Assembly: GCA_014649555.1 (NCBI GenBank)
Contig: BMTG01000001.1
Location: 62,001 to 126,000 of the forward strand
Direction: 5' to 3'
DNA length: 64,000 nucleotides
From: Streptomyces globisporus
Lineage (GTDB): Bacteria > Actinomycetota > Actinomycetes > Streptomycetales > Streptomycetaceae
In this document: positions 18,517-31,677 of the stretch, piece after piece
How the letters are laid out: each line of letters opens with the position of its first letter
How positions within the stretch are numbered: position 1 is the first letter of the stretch
Position numbers and translations under genes: made by a program
The notes under the pieces: generated by a model
Told to the model about the DNA's origin: nothing
Databases searched by the model: none
What the model saw: only the letters and a program-made list of their open reading frames with translations

Positions 18517-20619
18517 TCAGCCCGAGACGCTCGCCCGGCCGTTCTCGATGTGCCCCATGAGGCGCCGCCGGAAGCCGTCCTCCCCGTCGGCGGTGACGTC
18601 GAGGTCGTACCAGCCGTGGGCGTCGGCCGCCGAGTGCACCAGCGACCGGCTGCGGCCCGGCTTGACCGTGACACGCCGCGTCCAGTCCCGTACGTCGTCC
18701 TCGTCGACGTAGCCGAGCGGCCGCACCAGGAAGGTCAGGGCCCTGCGGCCGGTGTTGCGCAGGGTGAGGTGGAGGTCGCGGTCGCGGTGGTCGATGCGGC
18801 TGGCGACCTCCGCTCCCCCGTCGGCCGGTCCGGCGAACTCGCGCCGGAAGCCGTTCGGCCCGGTGACGGTGAAGCGGTACGTCTCCCCCGCCACGGGGAC
18901 CGTCCAGTGCGCGCGGCCCCGGACGTCCTTGTGCTGCGGTGCCGGGAACTCGTCCGCGTACGGGTAGAGCGCGAAGTGCGCCGATGAGCGGCCGCTGTTG
19001 TCCAGCTCCACCCGCAGTCCGCCGTCCGTCCGCCGCGCCTGGGCGTCCGGCCGGTAGGGCAGCGGGCGCGCCGGGCGCAGGCCGGGCTCCTGCTCGGGGA
19101 GGTGCTGGACGGCGGGCGGCTTCGGCTGCCAGCGGCCCTCGAACGGCGGGATCGCCCCGGGGGTCTGCACGGCGGGCTGCCGGCGGGCCCGGGTGAAGTC
19201 GAAGGCGGAGGTGAGGTCGCCGGTGACGCGGCGCCGCCAGTCGCCGATGTTGGGCTCCTTCACCCCTGTCCAGCGCTCCAGGAACTGGATCACGGAGGTG
19301 TGGTCGAAGACCTCGGAGCAGACGTATCCGCCGACGGTCCACGGCGAGACGACCAGCAGCGGCACCCGGATCCCGAGGCCGGTCGGACGGCCCTCCCACT
19401 GCTCCTCGGTCACCTCGGGGGGTGCGACGGGCGGCGGGACGTGGTCGAAGAAGCCGTCGTTCTCGTCGTAGTTGATCAGCACGGCGGTGTGCCGCCAGAC
19501 GTCGGGGTGCTTGCCGAGCGCGTCGAGGATCTTGTAGACGATGGTGGCGCTGTGCACCGGCGATGAGGTGCTCGGGTGCTCGGAGTCGATCGCCGAGGGG
19601 ACCAGGTAGGAGACCTCCGGCAGCGTCCCGGCCGCCACGTCCTTGGCGAACTCCTCGGCGAGCGTCCCGGTGGGCACCCGGCGCAGCCCCCGCTCGAACA
19701 GGCTGCGCTCCTGCCGCGTGAGCGTGGCGACGCCCTCGTCCAGCAGCCCGAGCAGCCGGGTGCGCTCGGTCTCGGACGCGCCCCGGACCTTGGCGTAGAA
19801 GGCTTCCATGTACGTATGGCCGCCGGTCCTGGCCAGTGCCTTGCGGGCGATCGCCTTGAAGGTGGCGTAGAACTCGATCTGGTTGTCGGTGAAGTTCTCC
19901 CACTCGGTGTACGTCCGCCAGCTGCGCCCGGCCTTCTCCAGCCGCTCGGCGTAGGTGGACCAGTCGTAGCCGGGGTGGGTGCCCTCGTTGTAGGCGTCGT
20001 TGCCGACGGCCCGTTTCCCGTTCGCCTCGAAGCCGGTCTTCCCGCTCCAGAGGTGGTTGCGGTTGGGGCTGGTGGAGGTGTGGATGGAGGAGTGGTAGGC
20101 GTCACAGACGGTGAAGGTGTCGGCCAGCTCGTAGTGGAGCGGGATGTCGCGGCGGTCGTAGTACGCCATCGTGGCCGCGGTCTTCGCGCTGATCCAGCCG
20201 TTCATCCAGCCGCCGCCCCAGGCCTTCGCACCGCCGCTCCAGGAGTGGTCGAGGGCGCCGATGTACTGGAGGTCCTTCTTCTGCTCCGCGGCCGCCCCGC
20301 GCACCGGGAAGGGCAGCACGGTGGAGCCGGCCGCCCCGGGCTGCTCGAACACGGTGCCGCCGGTCGGCAGCTCGACGGCGTTGCGGTCGCCGAAGCCGCG
20401 TACACCGCGCAGGGTGCCGAAGTAGTGGTCGAAGGACCGGTTCTCCTGCATCAGGATCACCACATGCTTGATCGACCCGAGTCCGCCGGACCCCGCGTGG
20501 GCGGGCTGCGCGGCGATGGCGGCCTGGAGCGACGGCGGCAGGAACGATCCGGCCGCAGCGGCGCCGAGCGCGCCGCTGCCCAGCGCGAAGAGCCGTCGCC
20601 GTGACATGTCCGTGGTCAA
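18517..20619 (-). CDS. Tat-exported phosphocholine-preferring phospholipase C
   Basis: 700-aa secreted phosphoesterase. A twin-arginine signal (SRRRLFALGSGALGAAAAG) precedes a mature protein with the family hallmark VVILMQENRSFDHYFGTLRG near residue 55. The catalytic region spans to about 470, and two C-terminal beta domains of the DUF756 type fill the rest (about 500-700). It would hydrolyse phospholipid head groups outside the cell, probably for phosphate. The TTG at 20619 is preferred because AGGAGG lies 5 nt upstream; the ATG at 20607 would have 17-nt spacing. A GTTCACC heptamer about 90 bp upstream resembles one half of a PhoP box, but no second repeat is clear. Confidence 0.93.
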   Translation of the reverse strand: MTTDMSRRRLFALGSGALGAAAAGSFLPPSLQAAIAAQPAHAGSGGLGSIKHVVILMQENRSFDHYFGTLRGVRGFGDRNAVELPTGGTVFEQPGAAGSTVLPFPVRGAAAEQKKDLQYIGALDHSWSGGAKAWGGGWMNGWISAKTAATMAYYDRRDIPLHYELADTFTVCDAYHSSIHTSTSPNRNHLWSGKTGFEANGKRAVGNDAYNEGTHPGYDWSTYAERLEKAGRSWRTYTEWENFTDNQIEFYATFKAIARKALARTGGHTYMEAFYAKVRGASETERTRLLGLLDEGVATLTRQERSLFERGLRRVPTGTLAEEFAKDVAAGTLPEVSYLVPSAIDSEHPSTSSPVHSATIVYKILDALGKHPDVWRHTAVLINYDENDGFFDHVPPPVAPPEVTEEQWEGRPTGLGIRVPLLVVSPWTVGGYVCSEVFDHTSVIQFLERWTGVKEPNIGDWRRRVTGDLTSAFDFTRARRQPAVQTPGAIPPFEGRWQPKPPAVQHLPEQEPGLRPARPLPYRPDAQARRTDGGLRVELDNSGRSSAHFALYPYADEFPAPQHKDVRGRAHWTVPVAGETYRFTVTGPNGFRREFAGPADGGAEVASRIDHRDRDLHLTLRNTGRRALTFLVRPLGYVDEDDVRDWTRRVTVKPGRSRSLVHSAADAHGWYDLDVTADGEDGFRRRLMGHIENGRASVSG

Positions 20620-20753
20620 AAGAGCCTCCTGGTTGCGGTGGTTACAGCCGGGAAGCTAGTCAGACCGGGTGGCGTCGGGAAGGACTGTGCACGGCCCGGT
20701 GGTGAACGTCCAAGAGGTCCGGTCCGAAAGTCCAACCCGGAGTGACGGGGTCC

Positions 20754-22043
20754 TCACACCCCGATGAGGTGCAGGGACCCCCAGAGCGCGAGGGTGGAGG
20801 CGAGCAGCGTCGCCGGTACGGTCGCGATTCCCAGCCGGGTGAAGTGGCCCAGCTCGGGGGTGTCCCCGTGCGCGTGCAGGATGCGCCGCCACAGGAGCGT
20901 GGCCAGCGAGCCGACGTACGTGAGGTTCGGCCCGAGGTTCACCCCGATCAGGGCGGCGAGCAGCGGTCCGGGCCCGGCGGTCGCGACGATCGGCAGCAGG
21001 GCGAGGATCGCGGGCAGGTTGTTGATCAGGTTGGCGAGCAGGGCCGCGACCACGGCGACGCCGAGGAGAGCGGGCAGGGTGTCGCCGTCCGGCAGCAGGG
21101 CGGCGATCCCGTCGCCGAGGCCGTTGTCGACGACCGCCTTGACGACGACGCCGAGCGCGAGGACGAAGAGGCAGAACAGCGGGTTGGCGGAGCGGACGAC
21201 GGCGAGCGGCGTGGTCTCCCGCTTGGCGAGCGCCCGTACGGCGAGTACCAGGGCCCCCGCCAGCGCCGCCCACAGCGGCTCGGCCCCCTCGAACGAGGTG
21301 AAGACGAACCCGGCCAGCGTCAGCGCCAGCACGACGAGCGTGAAGACGGGCACCGGTGTGCGCTCCGCCTCGGGATCCGGCGCGTGCGCCCCGGCCGCCA
21401 GGTCGTCCCGGAAGGCCCGGCGGAAGACGGCGTACTCGACGGCGATCGCGGCGAGCCACGGCAGGGCCATCAGCGCGGCGAACCGGGTGAAGGAGAGACC
21501 GCTCGCGGTGAACGCCAGGAGATTGGTGAGGTTGGAGACGGGGAGCAGGAGGGAGGCGGAGTTGGCGAGGTGCGCGCAGGCGTAGACGTACGGGCGGGGC
21601 CGCGCGCCGACCCGGGCGGCGGTGGCGAGGACCACCGGGGTGAGCAGGACGACGGTGGCGTCCAGGCTGAGGACGGCGGTGATGAGCGAGGCGACGACGA
21701 AGACCCCGCCGAGCAGGGGCCGGGTCTGCCCGCGACAGGCGCGGGCGACGAGAGCACCGGCGGCCCGGAACAGCCCCTCGTCCGCGCAGAGCTGGGCCAG
21801 CACGAGGATCGCCGCGAGGAAGCCGACGACGGGCAGCAGCTCGCCGACCTGTTCCCGCGCCTCGGGCCAGGACACCGCGCCCAGGGCCACCACGAGCACG
21901 GCGGCGGGCACGGCGACGGTCGCCTCCGGCAGGCCCCGGGGGCGCAGGACGGCGAAGGCGAGGACGCCCAGGAGCAGGGCGAAGGAGACGATCTCGGCGG
22001 TGACGGTGTTCAGGGGGGGTCTCTCAGAGCGGGAGGGGTTCAC
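20754..22043 (-). CDS. ArsB/SLC13-type anion transporter
   Basis: 429-aa inner-membrane protein with about eleven hydrophobic segments and the duplicated ion-transporter fold. Landmarks are SLDATVVLLTPVV in the first half and LINNLPAILALLPI with GVNLGPNLTYVGSLATLLW in the second, as in ArsB arsenite exporters and related carriers. No arsR or arsC is adjacent, so arsenite is not established as the substrate. The gene lies downstream of gatB behind a strong terminator and presumably has its own promoter in the 65-bp gap. GTG-type starts a few codons inside the frame (VTAEIVSF) cannot be excluded. Confidence 0.85.
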   Translation of the reverse strand: MNPSRSERPPLNTVTAEIVSFALLLGVLAFAVLRPRGLPEATVAVPAAVLVVALGAVSWPEAREQVGELLPVVGFLAAILVLAQLCADEGLFRAAGALVARACRGQTRPLLGGVFVVASLITAVLSLDATVVLLTPVVLATAARVGARPRPYVYACAHLANSASLLLPVSNLTNLLAFTASGLSFTRFAALMALPWLAAIAVEYAVFRRAFRDDLAAGAHAPDPEAERTPVPVFTLVVLALTLAGFVFTSFEGAEPLWAALAGALVLAVRALAKRETTPLAVVRSANPLFCLFVLALGVVVKAVVDNGLGDGIAALLPDGDTLPALLGVAVVAALLANLINNLPAILALLPIVATAGPGPLLAALIGVNLGPNLTYVGSLATLLWRRILHAHGDTPELGHFTRLGIATVPATLLASTLALWGSLHLIGV

Positions 22044-22047
22044 GGGC

Positions 22048-22090
22048 GAAGGGGCGGTGCGCCCGCGTTGTGCGGGTGCACCGCCCCTTC
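22048..22090 (-). terminator. Strong terminator after gatB
   Basis: 19-bp stem with one wobble position (22048-22066 with 22072-22090) and a 5-nt loop, between the gatB stop (22109) and the transporter start (22043). One of the strongest hairpins in the window. Confidence 0.85.
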
Positions 22091-22108
22091 AGGGTGATGA
22101 CGGGGGGA

Positions 22109-23617
22109 TCAGCCCTCGACGCCGAGCTTCTCCAGGATCAGCTCGCGTACGCGCGCCGCGTCCGCCTGGCCCCGGGTGGCCTTCATGACCGCGCCGACGA
22201 GCGCGCCCGCCGCCGCGACCTTGCCGCCGCGGATCTTGTCCGCGATGGCCGCGTTGCCCGCGATGGCCTCGTCCACGGCCGTGGACAGCGCGCCCTCGTC
22301 CGAGACGACCTTCAGGCCGCGCTTCTCGACGACGGTGTCCGGGTCGCCCTCGCCCGCGAGGACGCCCTCGATGACCTGGCGGGCCAGCTTGTCGTTGAGG
22401 TCGCCCGCAGCGACGAGCGCGGCCACCCGGGCGACCTGCGCCGGGGTGATCGGGAGCTCGTCCAGGCCGCGGCCGGTCTCGTTGGCGTTACGGGCCAGCT
22501 CGCCCATCCACCACTTGCGGGCCTGGTCCGCAGGGGCGCCCGCCTCGATCGTGGCGACGATCAGGTCGACCGCGCCCGCGTTGAGGATGGACTGCATGTC
22601 GTGCTCGGAGACGCCCCAGTCCTCCTTGAGCCGCGCCCGGCGCAGCCGGGGCAGCTCGGGGAGGCCCTTGCGCAGCTCCTCGACCCAGTCGCGCGCGGGC
22701 GCGACGGGGACCAGGTCCGGCTCGGGGAAGTAGCGGTAGTCCTCGGCGTTGTCCTTGATGCGGCCGGCCGTGGTGGAGCCGTCCTCCTCGTGGAAGTGCC
22801 GGGTCTCCTGCACGATCGTGCCGCCCGAGGACAGCACGGCGGCGTGCCGCTGGATCTCGAAGCGGGCGGCCCGCTCGACCGAACGAAGGGAGTTGACGTT
22901 CTTCGTCTCGGAGCGCGTGCCGAACTTCTCGGTGCCGTTGGGGCGCAGCGACAGGTTGACGTCGCAGCGCATCTGGCCCATCTCCATGCGGGCCTCGGAG
23001 ACCCCGAGGGCCTTGATCAGCTCGCGCAGCTCGGCGACGTACGCCTTGGCGACCTCCGGCGCGCGGGCCCCGGCTCCCTCGATCGGCTTGGTGACGATCT
23101 CGATGAGCGGGATGCCGGCCCGGTTGTAGTCGAGCAGGGAGTGGGACGCGCCGTGGATACGGCCGGTGGCGCCGCCGACGTGCGTCGACTTGCCGGTGTC
23201 CTCCTCCATGTGGGCGCGCTCGATCTCCACCCGGAAGATCTCGCCGTCCTCCAGCTGGACGTCCAGATAGCCGTTGAAGGCGATCGGCTCGTCGTACTGC
23301 GAGGTCTGGAAGTTCTTCGGCATGTCCGGATAGAAGTAGTTCTTCCGGGCGAACCGGCACCAGTCGGCGATCTCGCAGTGGAGCGCGAGACCGATCTTGA
23401 TGGCCGACTCCACGCCGATCTCGTTGACGACCGGCAGCGCGCCGGGCAGTCCGAGGCAGACCGGGCAGGTCTGGGAGTTGGCGTCCTGCTTCAGCTCCGT
23501 GGAGCAGCCGCAGAACATCTTGGTCTTGGTGCCGAGCTCGACATGGACTTCGAGGCCCATGACGGGGTCGTAGGACGCGAGCGCGTCCTCGTACGACACC
23601 AGGTCAGTGACAGTCAC
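22109..23617 (-). CDS. gatB: Asp-tRNA(Asn)/Glu-tRNA(Gln) amidotransferase subunit B
   Basis: 502-aa GatB, which phosphorylates the mischarged Glu- or Asp-tRNA and amidates it with ammonia passed from GatA. Seen are the N-terminal [20 protein letters not shown], the paired cysteines CGCS and CPVC that form the metal site of some GatB proteins, and the signature segment [16 protein letters not shown]. The C-terminal helical YqeY-like tail binds tRNA. Length is normal. It is last of the gat group, separated from gatA by a small membrane protein gene. Confidence 0.97.
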   Translation of the reverse strand: MTVTDLVSYEDALASYDPVMGLEVHVELGTKTKMFCGCSTELKQDANSQTCPVCLGLPGALPVVNEIGVESAIKIGLALHCEIADWCRFARKNYFYPDMPKNFQTSQYDEPIAFNGYLDVQLEDGEIFRVEIERAHMEEDTGKSTHVGGATGRIHGASHSLLDYNRAGIPLIEIVTKPIEGAGARAPEVAKAYVAELRELIKALGVSEARMEMGQMRCDVNLSLRPNGTEKFGTRSETKNVNSLRSVERAARFEIQRHAAVLSSGGTIVQETRHFHEEDGSTTAGRIKDNAEDYRYFPEPDLVPVAPARDWVEELRKGLPELPRLRRARLKEDWGVSEHDMQSILNAGAVDLIVATIEAGAPADQARKWWMGELARNANETGRGLDELPITPAQVARVAALVAAGDLNDKLARQVIEGVLAGEGDPDTVVEKRGLKVVSDEGALSTAVDEAIAGNAAIADKIRGGKVAAAGALVGAVMKATRGQADAARVRELILEKLGVEG

Positions 23618-23633
23618 GGTGAAACTTTCCCTC

Positions 23634-23876
23634 TCAGCCCAGCAGGACGTCGTCGTCGCCGAGACGCTTCAGTTCGCGATAGAGGATCGCGAGTCCGGTG
23701 ACGATGGCGGCGGCGGAGACGGCCGCGTCGACGAGTCGCAGTACGTCGTTGTCGTGGCGGGCGAGCTTCGCCTGCTTGACGACACTGATGGCGCCGAACG
23801 CGGTGGTGCCGATCGCGATGTACGCGCCCGTCTTGGACTTCTGGAAGTTCTTGGCCTTCTTTGCCATGGCACTCAC
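23634..23876 (-). CDS. Small membrane protein between gatA and gatB
   Basis: 80-aa protein with a basic N-terminus ([13 protein letters not shown]), a hydrophobic segment at about 17-36, and a second at about 52-68 ([19 protein letters not shown]). The GTG at 23876 overlaps the gatA stop (GTGA) and has GAGGAGG 10 nt upstream, so it is translationally coupled to gatA and 17 bp from gatB. An ATG at 23867 is an alternative. Function unknown; its place inside the gat operon may be only historical. Confidence 0.82.
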   Translation of the reverse strand: MSAMAKKAKNFQKSKTGAYIAIGTTAFGAISVVKQAKLARHDNDVLRLVDAAVSAAAIVTGLAILYRELKRLGDDDVLLG

Positions 23877-25366
23877 AGCGACGGAGCCTCCTCAAGCAGC
23901 GGGTGCCCCCACTTTTCCACGAAAGCGGCCTCGACGGCGGATCCGACCTTGTACAGCCGGTCGTCCTTCATGGCGGGGGCGATGATCTGCAGTCCGACCG
24001 GCAGGCCGTCCTCGGGCGCCAGGCCGCAGGGCAGCGACATGGCGGAGTTGCCGGCCAGATTGGTGGGGATGGTGCACAGGTCCGCGAGGTACATCGCCAT
24101 CGGGTCGTCGGCGCGCTCGCCGATCGGGAAGGCGGTGGTCGGGGTCGTCGGGGAGACGATCACGTCGACCTGCTCGAAGGCCTTCTCGAAGTCCTGGGTG
24201 ATGAGGGTGCGGACCTTCTGGGCCGAGCCGTAGTACGCGTCGTAGTAGCCGGAGCTGAGCGCGTACGTGCCCAGGATGATGCGGCGCTTGACCTCGTCGC
24301 CGAAGCCCGCCTCGCGGGTGAGCGCGGTGACCTCCTCGGCCGACTTCGTGCCGTCGTCGCCGACTCGCAGGCCGTAGCGCATCGCGTCGAACCGGGCCAG
24401 GTTGGAGGAGCACTCGGACGGGGCGATCAGGTAGTACGCGGAGAGCGCCAGGTCGAAGGACGGGCAGTCCAGCTCGACGATCGTGGCGCCCAGCGACTTC
24501 AGCAGCTCGACCGACTCGTCGAAGCGCTGGAGGACACCGGCCTGGTAGCCCTCGCCGCGGAACTGCTTGACGACGCCGACGCGCATGCCCTGGACGGAGC
24601 CGTTGCGCGCGGCCTCGACGACCGGCGGGACCGGGGCGTCGATGGAGGTGGAGTCCAGCGGATCGTGCCCGGCGATGGCCTCGTGCAGCAGCGCCGCGTC
24701 CAGGACCGTACGGGCGCAGGGCCCACCCTGGTCGAGGGAGGACGAGAAGGCGACCATGCCGTAGCGGGAGACGCCGCCGTAGGTGGGCTTGACGCCGACG
24801 GTGCCGGTGACGGAGGCGGGCTGGCGGATCGAGCCGCCGGTGTCCGTGCCGATGGCGAGCGGGGCCTCGTAGGAGGCGAGGGCGGCGGAGGAGCCGCCGC
24901 CGGAGCCGCCGGGGATCCGGGTGAGGTCCCAGGGGTTGCCGGTGGGGCCGTAGGCGCTGTTCTCGGTGGAGGACCCCATGGCGAACTCATCCATGTTGGT
25001 CTTGCCGAGGATGACGACGTCGGCGTCGCGCAGCTTCTGCGTGAGCGTGGCGTCGTACGGCGGGACCCAGCCCTCAAGGATCTTGGAACCGACCGTGGTC
25101 GGCATGTCCTTGGTGGTGAAGATGTCCTTCAGCGCGAGCGGGACGCCGGCCAGCGGGCCGAGCTTCTCGCCCGCCTCGCGCTTGGCGTCCACGGCACGGG
25201 CCTGGGCGAGCGCGCCCTCGCGGTCGATGTGCAGGAAGGCGTGGACCTTCTCGTCGACGGCGTCGATCCGGGCGAGGTGCGCCTCGGTGACCTCGACGGC
25301 GGTCAGCTCGCCGGAGGCGATCTTCGCGGCGATCTGGGCCGCGGTGAGCTTGATGATGTCCGTCAT
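23873..25366 (-). CDS. gatA: Asp-tRNA(Asn)/Glu-tRNA(Gln) amidotransferase subunit A
   Basis: 497-aa glutaminase subunit of GatCAB, an amidase-signature enzyme. The catalytic Lys is in [12 protein letters not shown]; the cis-Ser and nucleophilic Ser lie in [13 protein letters not shown] and [11 protein letters not shown]. It releases ammonia from glutamine for the GatB reaction, allowing Gln-tRNA to be made without a glutaminyl-tRNA synthetase. It lies 5 bp after gatC and overlaps the following small gene by 4 bp. Confidence 0.97.
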   Translation of the reverse strand: MTDIIKLTAAQIAAKIASGELTAVEVTEAHLARIDAVDEKVHAFLHIDREGALAQARAVDAKREAGEKLGPLAGVPLALKDIFTTKDMPTTVGSKILEGWVPPYDATLTQKLRDADVVILGKTNMDEFAMGSSTENSAYGPTGNPWDLTRIPGGSGGGSSAALASYEAPLAIGTDTGGSIRQPASVTGTVGVKPTYGGVSRYGMVAFSSSLDQGGPCARTVLDAALLHEAIAGHDPLDSTSIDAPVPPVVEAARNGSVQGMRVGVVKQFRGEGYQAGVLQRFDESVELLKSLGATIVELDCPSFDLALSAYYLIAPSECSSNLARFDAMRYGLRVGDDGTKSAEEVTALTREAGFGDEVKRRIILGTYALSSGYYDAYYGSAQKVRTLITQDFEKAFEQVDVIVSPTTPTTAFPIGERADDPMAMYLADLCTIPTNLAGNSAMSLPCGLAPEDGLPVGLQIIAPAMKDDRLYKVGSAVEAAFVEKWGHPLLEEAPSL

Positions 25367-25371
25367 GGCGG

Positions 25372-25668
25372 TTAGTCCTCCCCCAGGATCTGCGGCACCT
25401 TGAAACGCTGCTGCTCCTGGGCCGGGGCGCCGGAGAGCGCCTGCGCGGGGGTGAGCGACGGACGGACCTCGTCCGCGCGCATGACGTTGGTCAGCGGCAG
25501 CGGGTGGGAGGTCGGCGGTACGTCTTGGTCGGCGACCTCGGAGACGCGGGCGACCGCGCCGATGATGTCGTCGAGCTGACCGGCGAAGTGATCGAGCTCT
25601 TCGCCCTTCAGCTCCAGACGCGCCAGCCGGGCGAGGTGGGCGACCTCCTCGCGCGTGATGCCAGGCAT
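25372..25668 (-). CDS. gatC: Asp-tRNA(Asn)/Glu-tRNA(Gln) amidotransferase subunit C
   Basis: 98-aa belt subunit that wraps GatA and holds it to GatB. It begins [20 protein letters not shown] and contains the typical [13 protein letters not shown] helix and the [16 protein letters not shown] stretch. It is first gene of the gat operon; the gap to the upstream rmdB stop is 116 bp and probably contains the promoter. Confidence 0.95.
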   Translation of the reverse strand: MPGITREEVAHLARLARLELKGEELDHFAGQLDDIIGAVARVSEVADQDVPPTSHPLPLTNVMRADEVRPSLTPAQALSGAPAQEQQRFKVPQILGED

Positions 25669-25784
25669 GCAGCGATCCTCAGGGGTTGGTGTGTGGTTTT
25701 GAGCCCAATCCTATGGGGTCCGTCAGCGCCGGGTACCCCACCCCGATCGGGCTACGCCTCTGCCTGGTCCGCTCCCCGGGATCC

Positions 25785-27977
25785 TCAGGGGGTGTCGGTC
25801 TCCGCGGCGCTGTTCACCGCACCGTTGACCGCGCTGTTCACCGCGCCGTTCAGCGACCCGTTCATCGAGCCGGTCGCCGAGGCGGTGGCCGACCCCGCGG
25901 CGGCGGCCGCCTGGGCCTTCAGCTCGGCGGGCCGCCGCCAGCCGTGCTCGCCGCGCGCCCGCAGCCAGGCCGTGGTCTCCTGCGGCGGCATCGCGGCCGC
26001 CACCAGCCAGCCCTGCACCGCGTCGCACCGCAGATCCCGCAGCCGCTCCCACGTCGTATCGTCCTCGACGCCCTCGGCGACGACGACCAGGCCGAGCGAG
26101 TGGGCCAGGTCGATGGTGCAGCGGACGATCTCCGCGTCCTCGTGGTCGACGGCCAGCCGGGCCACGAACGAGCGGTCGATCTTCAGCTCGCTGACCGGGA
26201 GCCGGCGCAGGTGGACCAGCGAGGAGTAGCCGGTGCCGAAGTCGTCCAGGGACATCTTCACGCCGTGCGCGGTGAGCCCGGCCAGGGTGTCGGCGGCGCG
26301 CTGCGGGTCCTCCAGCAGCACATGCTCGGTGATCTCCAGTTGGAGCGCTCCCGCGGGCACGCCGTGACGGGCGAGGCGGGCCGCGACGCCCCCCGCGAAG
26401 CCGGGGGTGTGGACGTCGCGCGGGGAGACGTTGACCGCGACGGGCACGCACAGGCCCTGCGCCCGCCAGCGGGCGACCTGGGCGAGCGCCGTCTCCAGGA
26501 CGTACTCCGTGAGGTGCGGCATCAGACCGGAGGACTCGGCGATGGCGATGAACTCGTCCGGAGGGACCCGGCCGCGCTCCGGATGCACCCAGCGCACCAG
26601 CGCCTCAAGTCCTGCCACCTGCCCGTCGAAGCGGACCTTGGGCTGGTAGTGCAGCTCGACCTCGCCCGCGTCCAGCGCCCGGCGCAGATCGCCGAGGAGA
26701 CCGAGCCGGTCGGGGGTGTTGCTGTCCCGTTTGGACTCGTAGACCTCCACGGCCGTGCGGTCCCGCTTGGCCTGGTACATCGCGACGTCCGCCCGGCGTA
26801 GCAGCCCCTCGGCGTCCAGGGCGTGGTCGGGGTAGACGGCGACCCCGGCGCTGGCCTCCAGCACGAGGGTCAGCCCGTCGAGGTCGAGCGGCGAGGACAG
26901 CTCGGCGACGAGATGGCGGGCGACCTGCTGGGCGCTGGTGGTGGAGTCGGTGTGCGGGAGGAGGACGGCGAACTCGTCGCCGCCGAGGCGGGCCGCCTCG
27001 GCGCCGCGCGGCAGGGCGAGCCGCAGCCGCTCCGCTATCTGGAGCAGCAGCCGGTCCCCGGCCAGGTGGCCGAGGGTGTCGTTGACGGCGCGGAAGCGGT
27101 CCAGGTCGATGAGGACGAGCGCGGAGCGGGTACCGATGGACTCCGCGTCCTCCAGCGCCGACCAGGTCCGCTCCAGCAGCCACTGGCGGTTGGGCAGCCC
27201 GGTCAGCGGGTCGCGCAGCTGCTCCTCGGCGCGGGCGCGGGCGATCCAGAGCGTGGAGTCCAGGGCGATCAGCGGCACCGCGAAGAGCGGCAGCAGTACG
27301 GGCATGGACATCGCGACGGCGCAGATCAGCGGGGCGAGCCCGAGGAGCGCGACGGCGACGAGTCCCTGGCGCAGCATCGCGGTCCGGGCGATGGTGGGCA
27401 GACCGCCGTTGTGCGGGGCCTGGGCGTACCACAGGAGGACCCGGGTGACGAGCAGATACGTCGACGCGGTCAGGAGCAGTTCCGGGACGGCCGCGATGCC
27501 CCAGTCGAGTGGCCGCCAGGGCTCCTCGACGGTGGGGACCACGCCGAACGCGGCCAGGACGAGCGCGGCCGCGCCGATGCCGAGCATGTCGACCCCGCCG
27601 TGCAGCAGCCCCTGCCACCAGCGGTGCCGGCGGGCGGTCCCGACGAGCACCACGACGGCGAGGCTGACCAGGACAGCCGGCAGCCAGCCGTACAGCAGGA
27701 GCACGGCGAGCGTGAGGGCGGCGCCGGAGCCGGTGCCGCCCCACCACCGGTCGCGGCCGAGGGCCACCAGATGGCCGACGATGATCCCGGTGAGCACGGC
27801 GAGGGACCAGCCCACCACCCCGTCCGGGAAATGCGCGTGGCCCTGCTGGACCGTTCGGTAGGACCCGACCGCCAGCAGTAACGCGGCGATCCCTACGACG
27901 GCGGCGCCCACCGGGGGCGTGAGGCCGACGAAACCTTGCAGCCGCGACACCGGGGCGGCGCTCTCGGTCGGTTTCAT
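25785..27977 (-). CDS. rmdB: Membrane GGDEF-EAL c-di-GMP phosphodiesterase (RmdB-type)
   Basis: 730-aa protein with an N-terminal membrane domain (about seven to eight segments, residues 20-250), GGDEF (about 270-430) and EAL (about 450-690). RLGGDEFAVLL is intact, but the residues ahead of it do not form an RxxD inhibitory site. The EAL domain keeps every key residue: EALVRW, the Asn of AVNVS, LEITE, DDFGTGYSSL, LKIDRSF, AEGVE and QGW. A phosphodiesterase role is expected. Its place beside ligA and gatC matches S. coelicolor RmdB, a phosphodiesterase that affects aerial development. The ATG at 27977 begins MKPTESAAP. The C-terminal tail (about 695-730) is Ala/Ser/Asn repeat-like. Confidence 0.9.
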   Translation of the reverse strand: MKPTESAAPVSRLQGFVGLTPPVGAAVVGIAALLLAVGSYRTVQQGHAHFPDGVVGWSLAVLTGIIVGHLVALGRDRWWGGTGSGAALTLAVLLLYGWLPAVLVSLAVVVLVGTARRHRWWQGLLHGGVDMLGIGAAALVLAAFGVVPTVEEPWRPLDWGIAAVPELLLTASTYLLVTRVLLWYAQAPHNGGLPTIARTAMLRQGLVAVALLGLAPLICAVAMSMPVLLPLFAVPLIALDSTLWIARARAEEQLRDPLTGLPNRQWLLERTWSALEDAESIGTRSALVLIDLDRFRAVNDTLGHLAGDRLLLQIAERLRLALPRGAEAARLGGDEFAVLLPHTDSTTSAQQVARHLVAELSSPLDLDGLTLVLEASAGVAVYPDHALDAEGLLRRADVAMYQAKRDRTAVEVYESKRDSNTPDRLGLLGDLRRALDAGEVELHYQPKVRFDGQVAGLEALVRWVHPERGRVPPDEFIAIAESSGLMPHLTEYVLETALAQVARWRAQGLCVPVAVNVSPRDVHTPGFAGGVAARLARHGVPAGALQLEITEHVLLEDPQRAADTLAGLTAHGVKMSLDDFGTGYSSLVHLRRLPVSELKIDRSFVARLAVDHEDAEIVRCTIDLAHSLGLVVVAEGVEDDTTWERLRDLRCDAVQGWLVAAAMPPQETTAWLRARGEHGWRRPAELKAQAAAAAGSATASATGSMNGSLNGAVNSAVNGAVNSAAETDTP

Positions 27978-28295
27978 TCCGTCCCTCTCACAGCCGGCGG
28001 TGCCGATGGCCCTCGGTGGCGCCCGCTTCCGTGGCACCACGGCCCGGTCGAGGGCCGTGCACGGCGGGCGCACCTCTCAACAGTAGGCCGCGAAAGGCTT
28101 CGAGGGGCAGCGCTCTACAGCTCTTGCCCGAATGCGAACCGACGACCCGTCACCATCTGCTATTGGCCCGAACGGGTGGTACGGCAGGGCCATTCGGGGA
28201 GCGACCGACCCTTCTTCACCCCTCTGCCCCGATTCTTCCCCCGCGCGGGCCGCGCCACGCCGGGGCATCGTCTCGAAGGCGTCTCGATCCGGGGA
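27978..28295. other. Gene-free spacer upstream of rmdB
   Basis: About 320 bp between rmdB and the ligA terminator. I find no convincing gene; short frames here lack ribosome sites and coding composition. It presumably holds the rmdB promoter, but no clear -35/-10 pair stands out. Confidence 0.5.
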
Positions 28296-28337
28296 ACGGG
28301 GAGCGAACGGCGCCCCCGGCGGGCGGTCACTCCCCGT
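28296..28337 (-). terminator. Terminator of ligA
   Basis: ACGGGGAG (28296-28303) pairs with CTCCCCGT (28330-28337), with a smaller inner GCCC/GGGC pairing. The outer arm abuts the ligA stop codon. Confidence 0.6.
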
Positions 28338-31630
<3,293 letters not shown>

Positions 31631-31677
31631 CCTGGAAGCCTACGGTCCCCCGTGCGCCGCTGAGCGCGCCGGCCCGC

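Noticed and set aside
20700-20720. GTTCACC element before the phospholipase C gene as a PhoP box
   Set aside because: Only one repeat unit is clear, whereas PhoP sites need at least two; kept only as a remark.
28077-28268. 63-aa minus-strand frame between rmdB and ligA
   Set aside because: No ribosome site, no family resemblance and non-coding composition.
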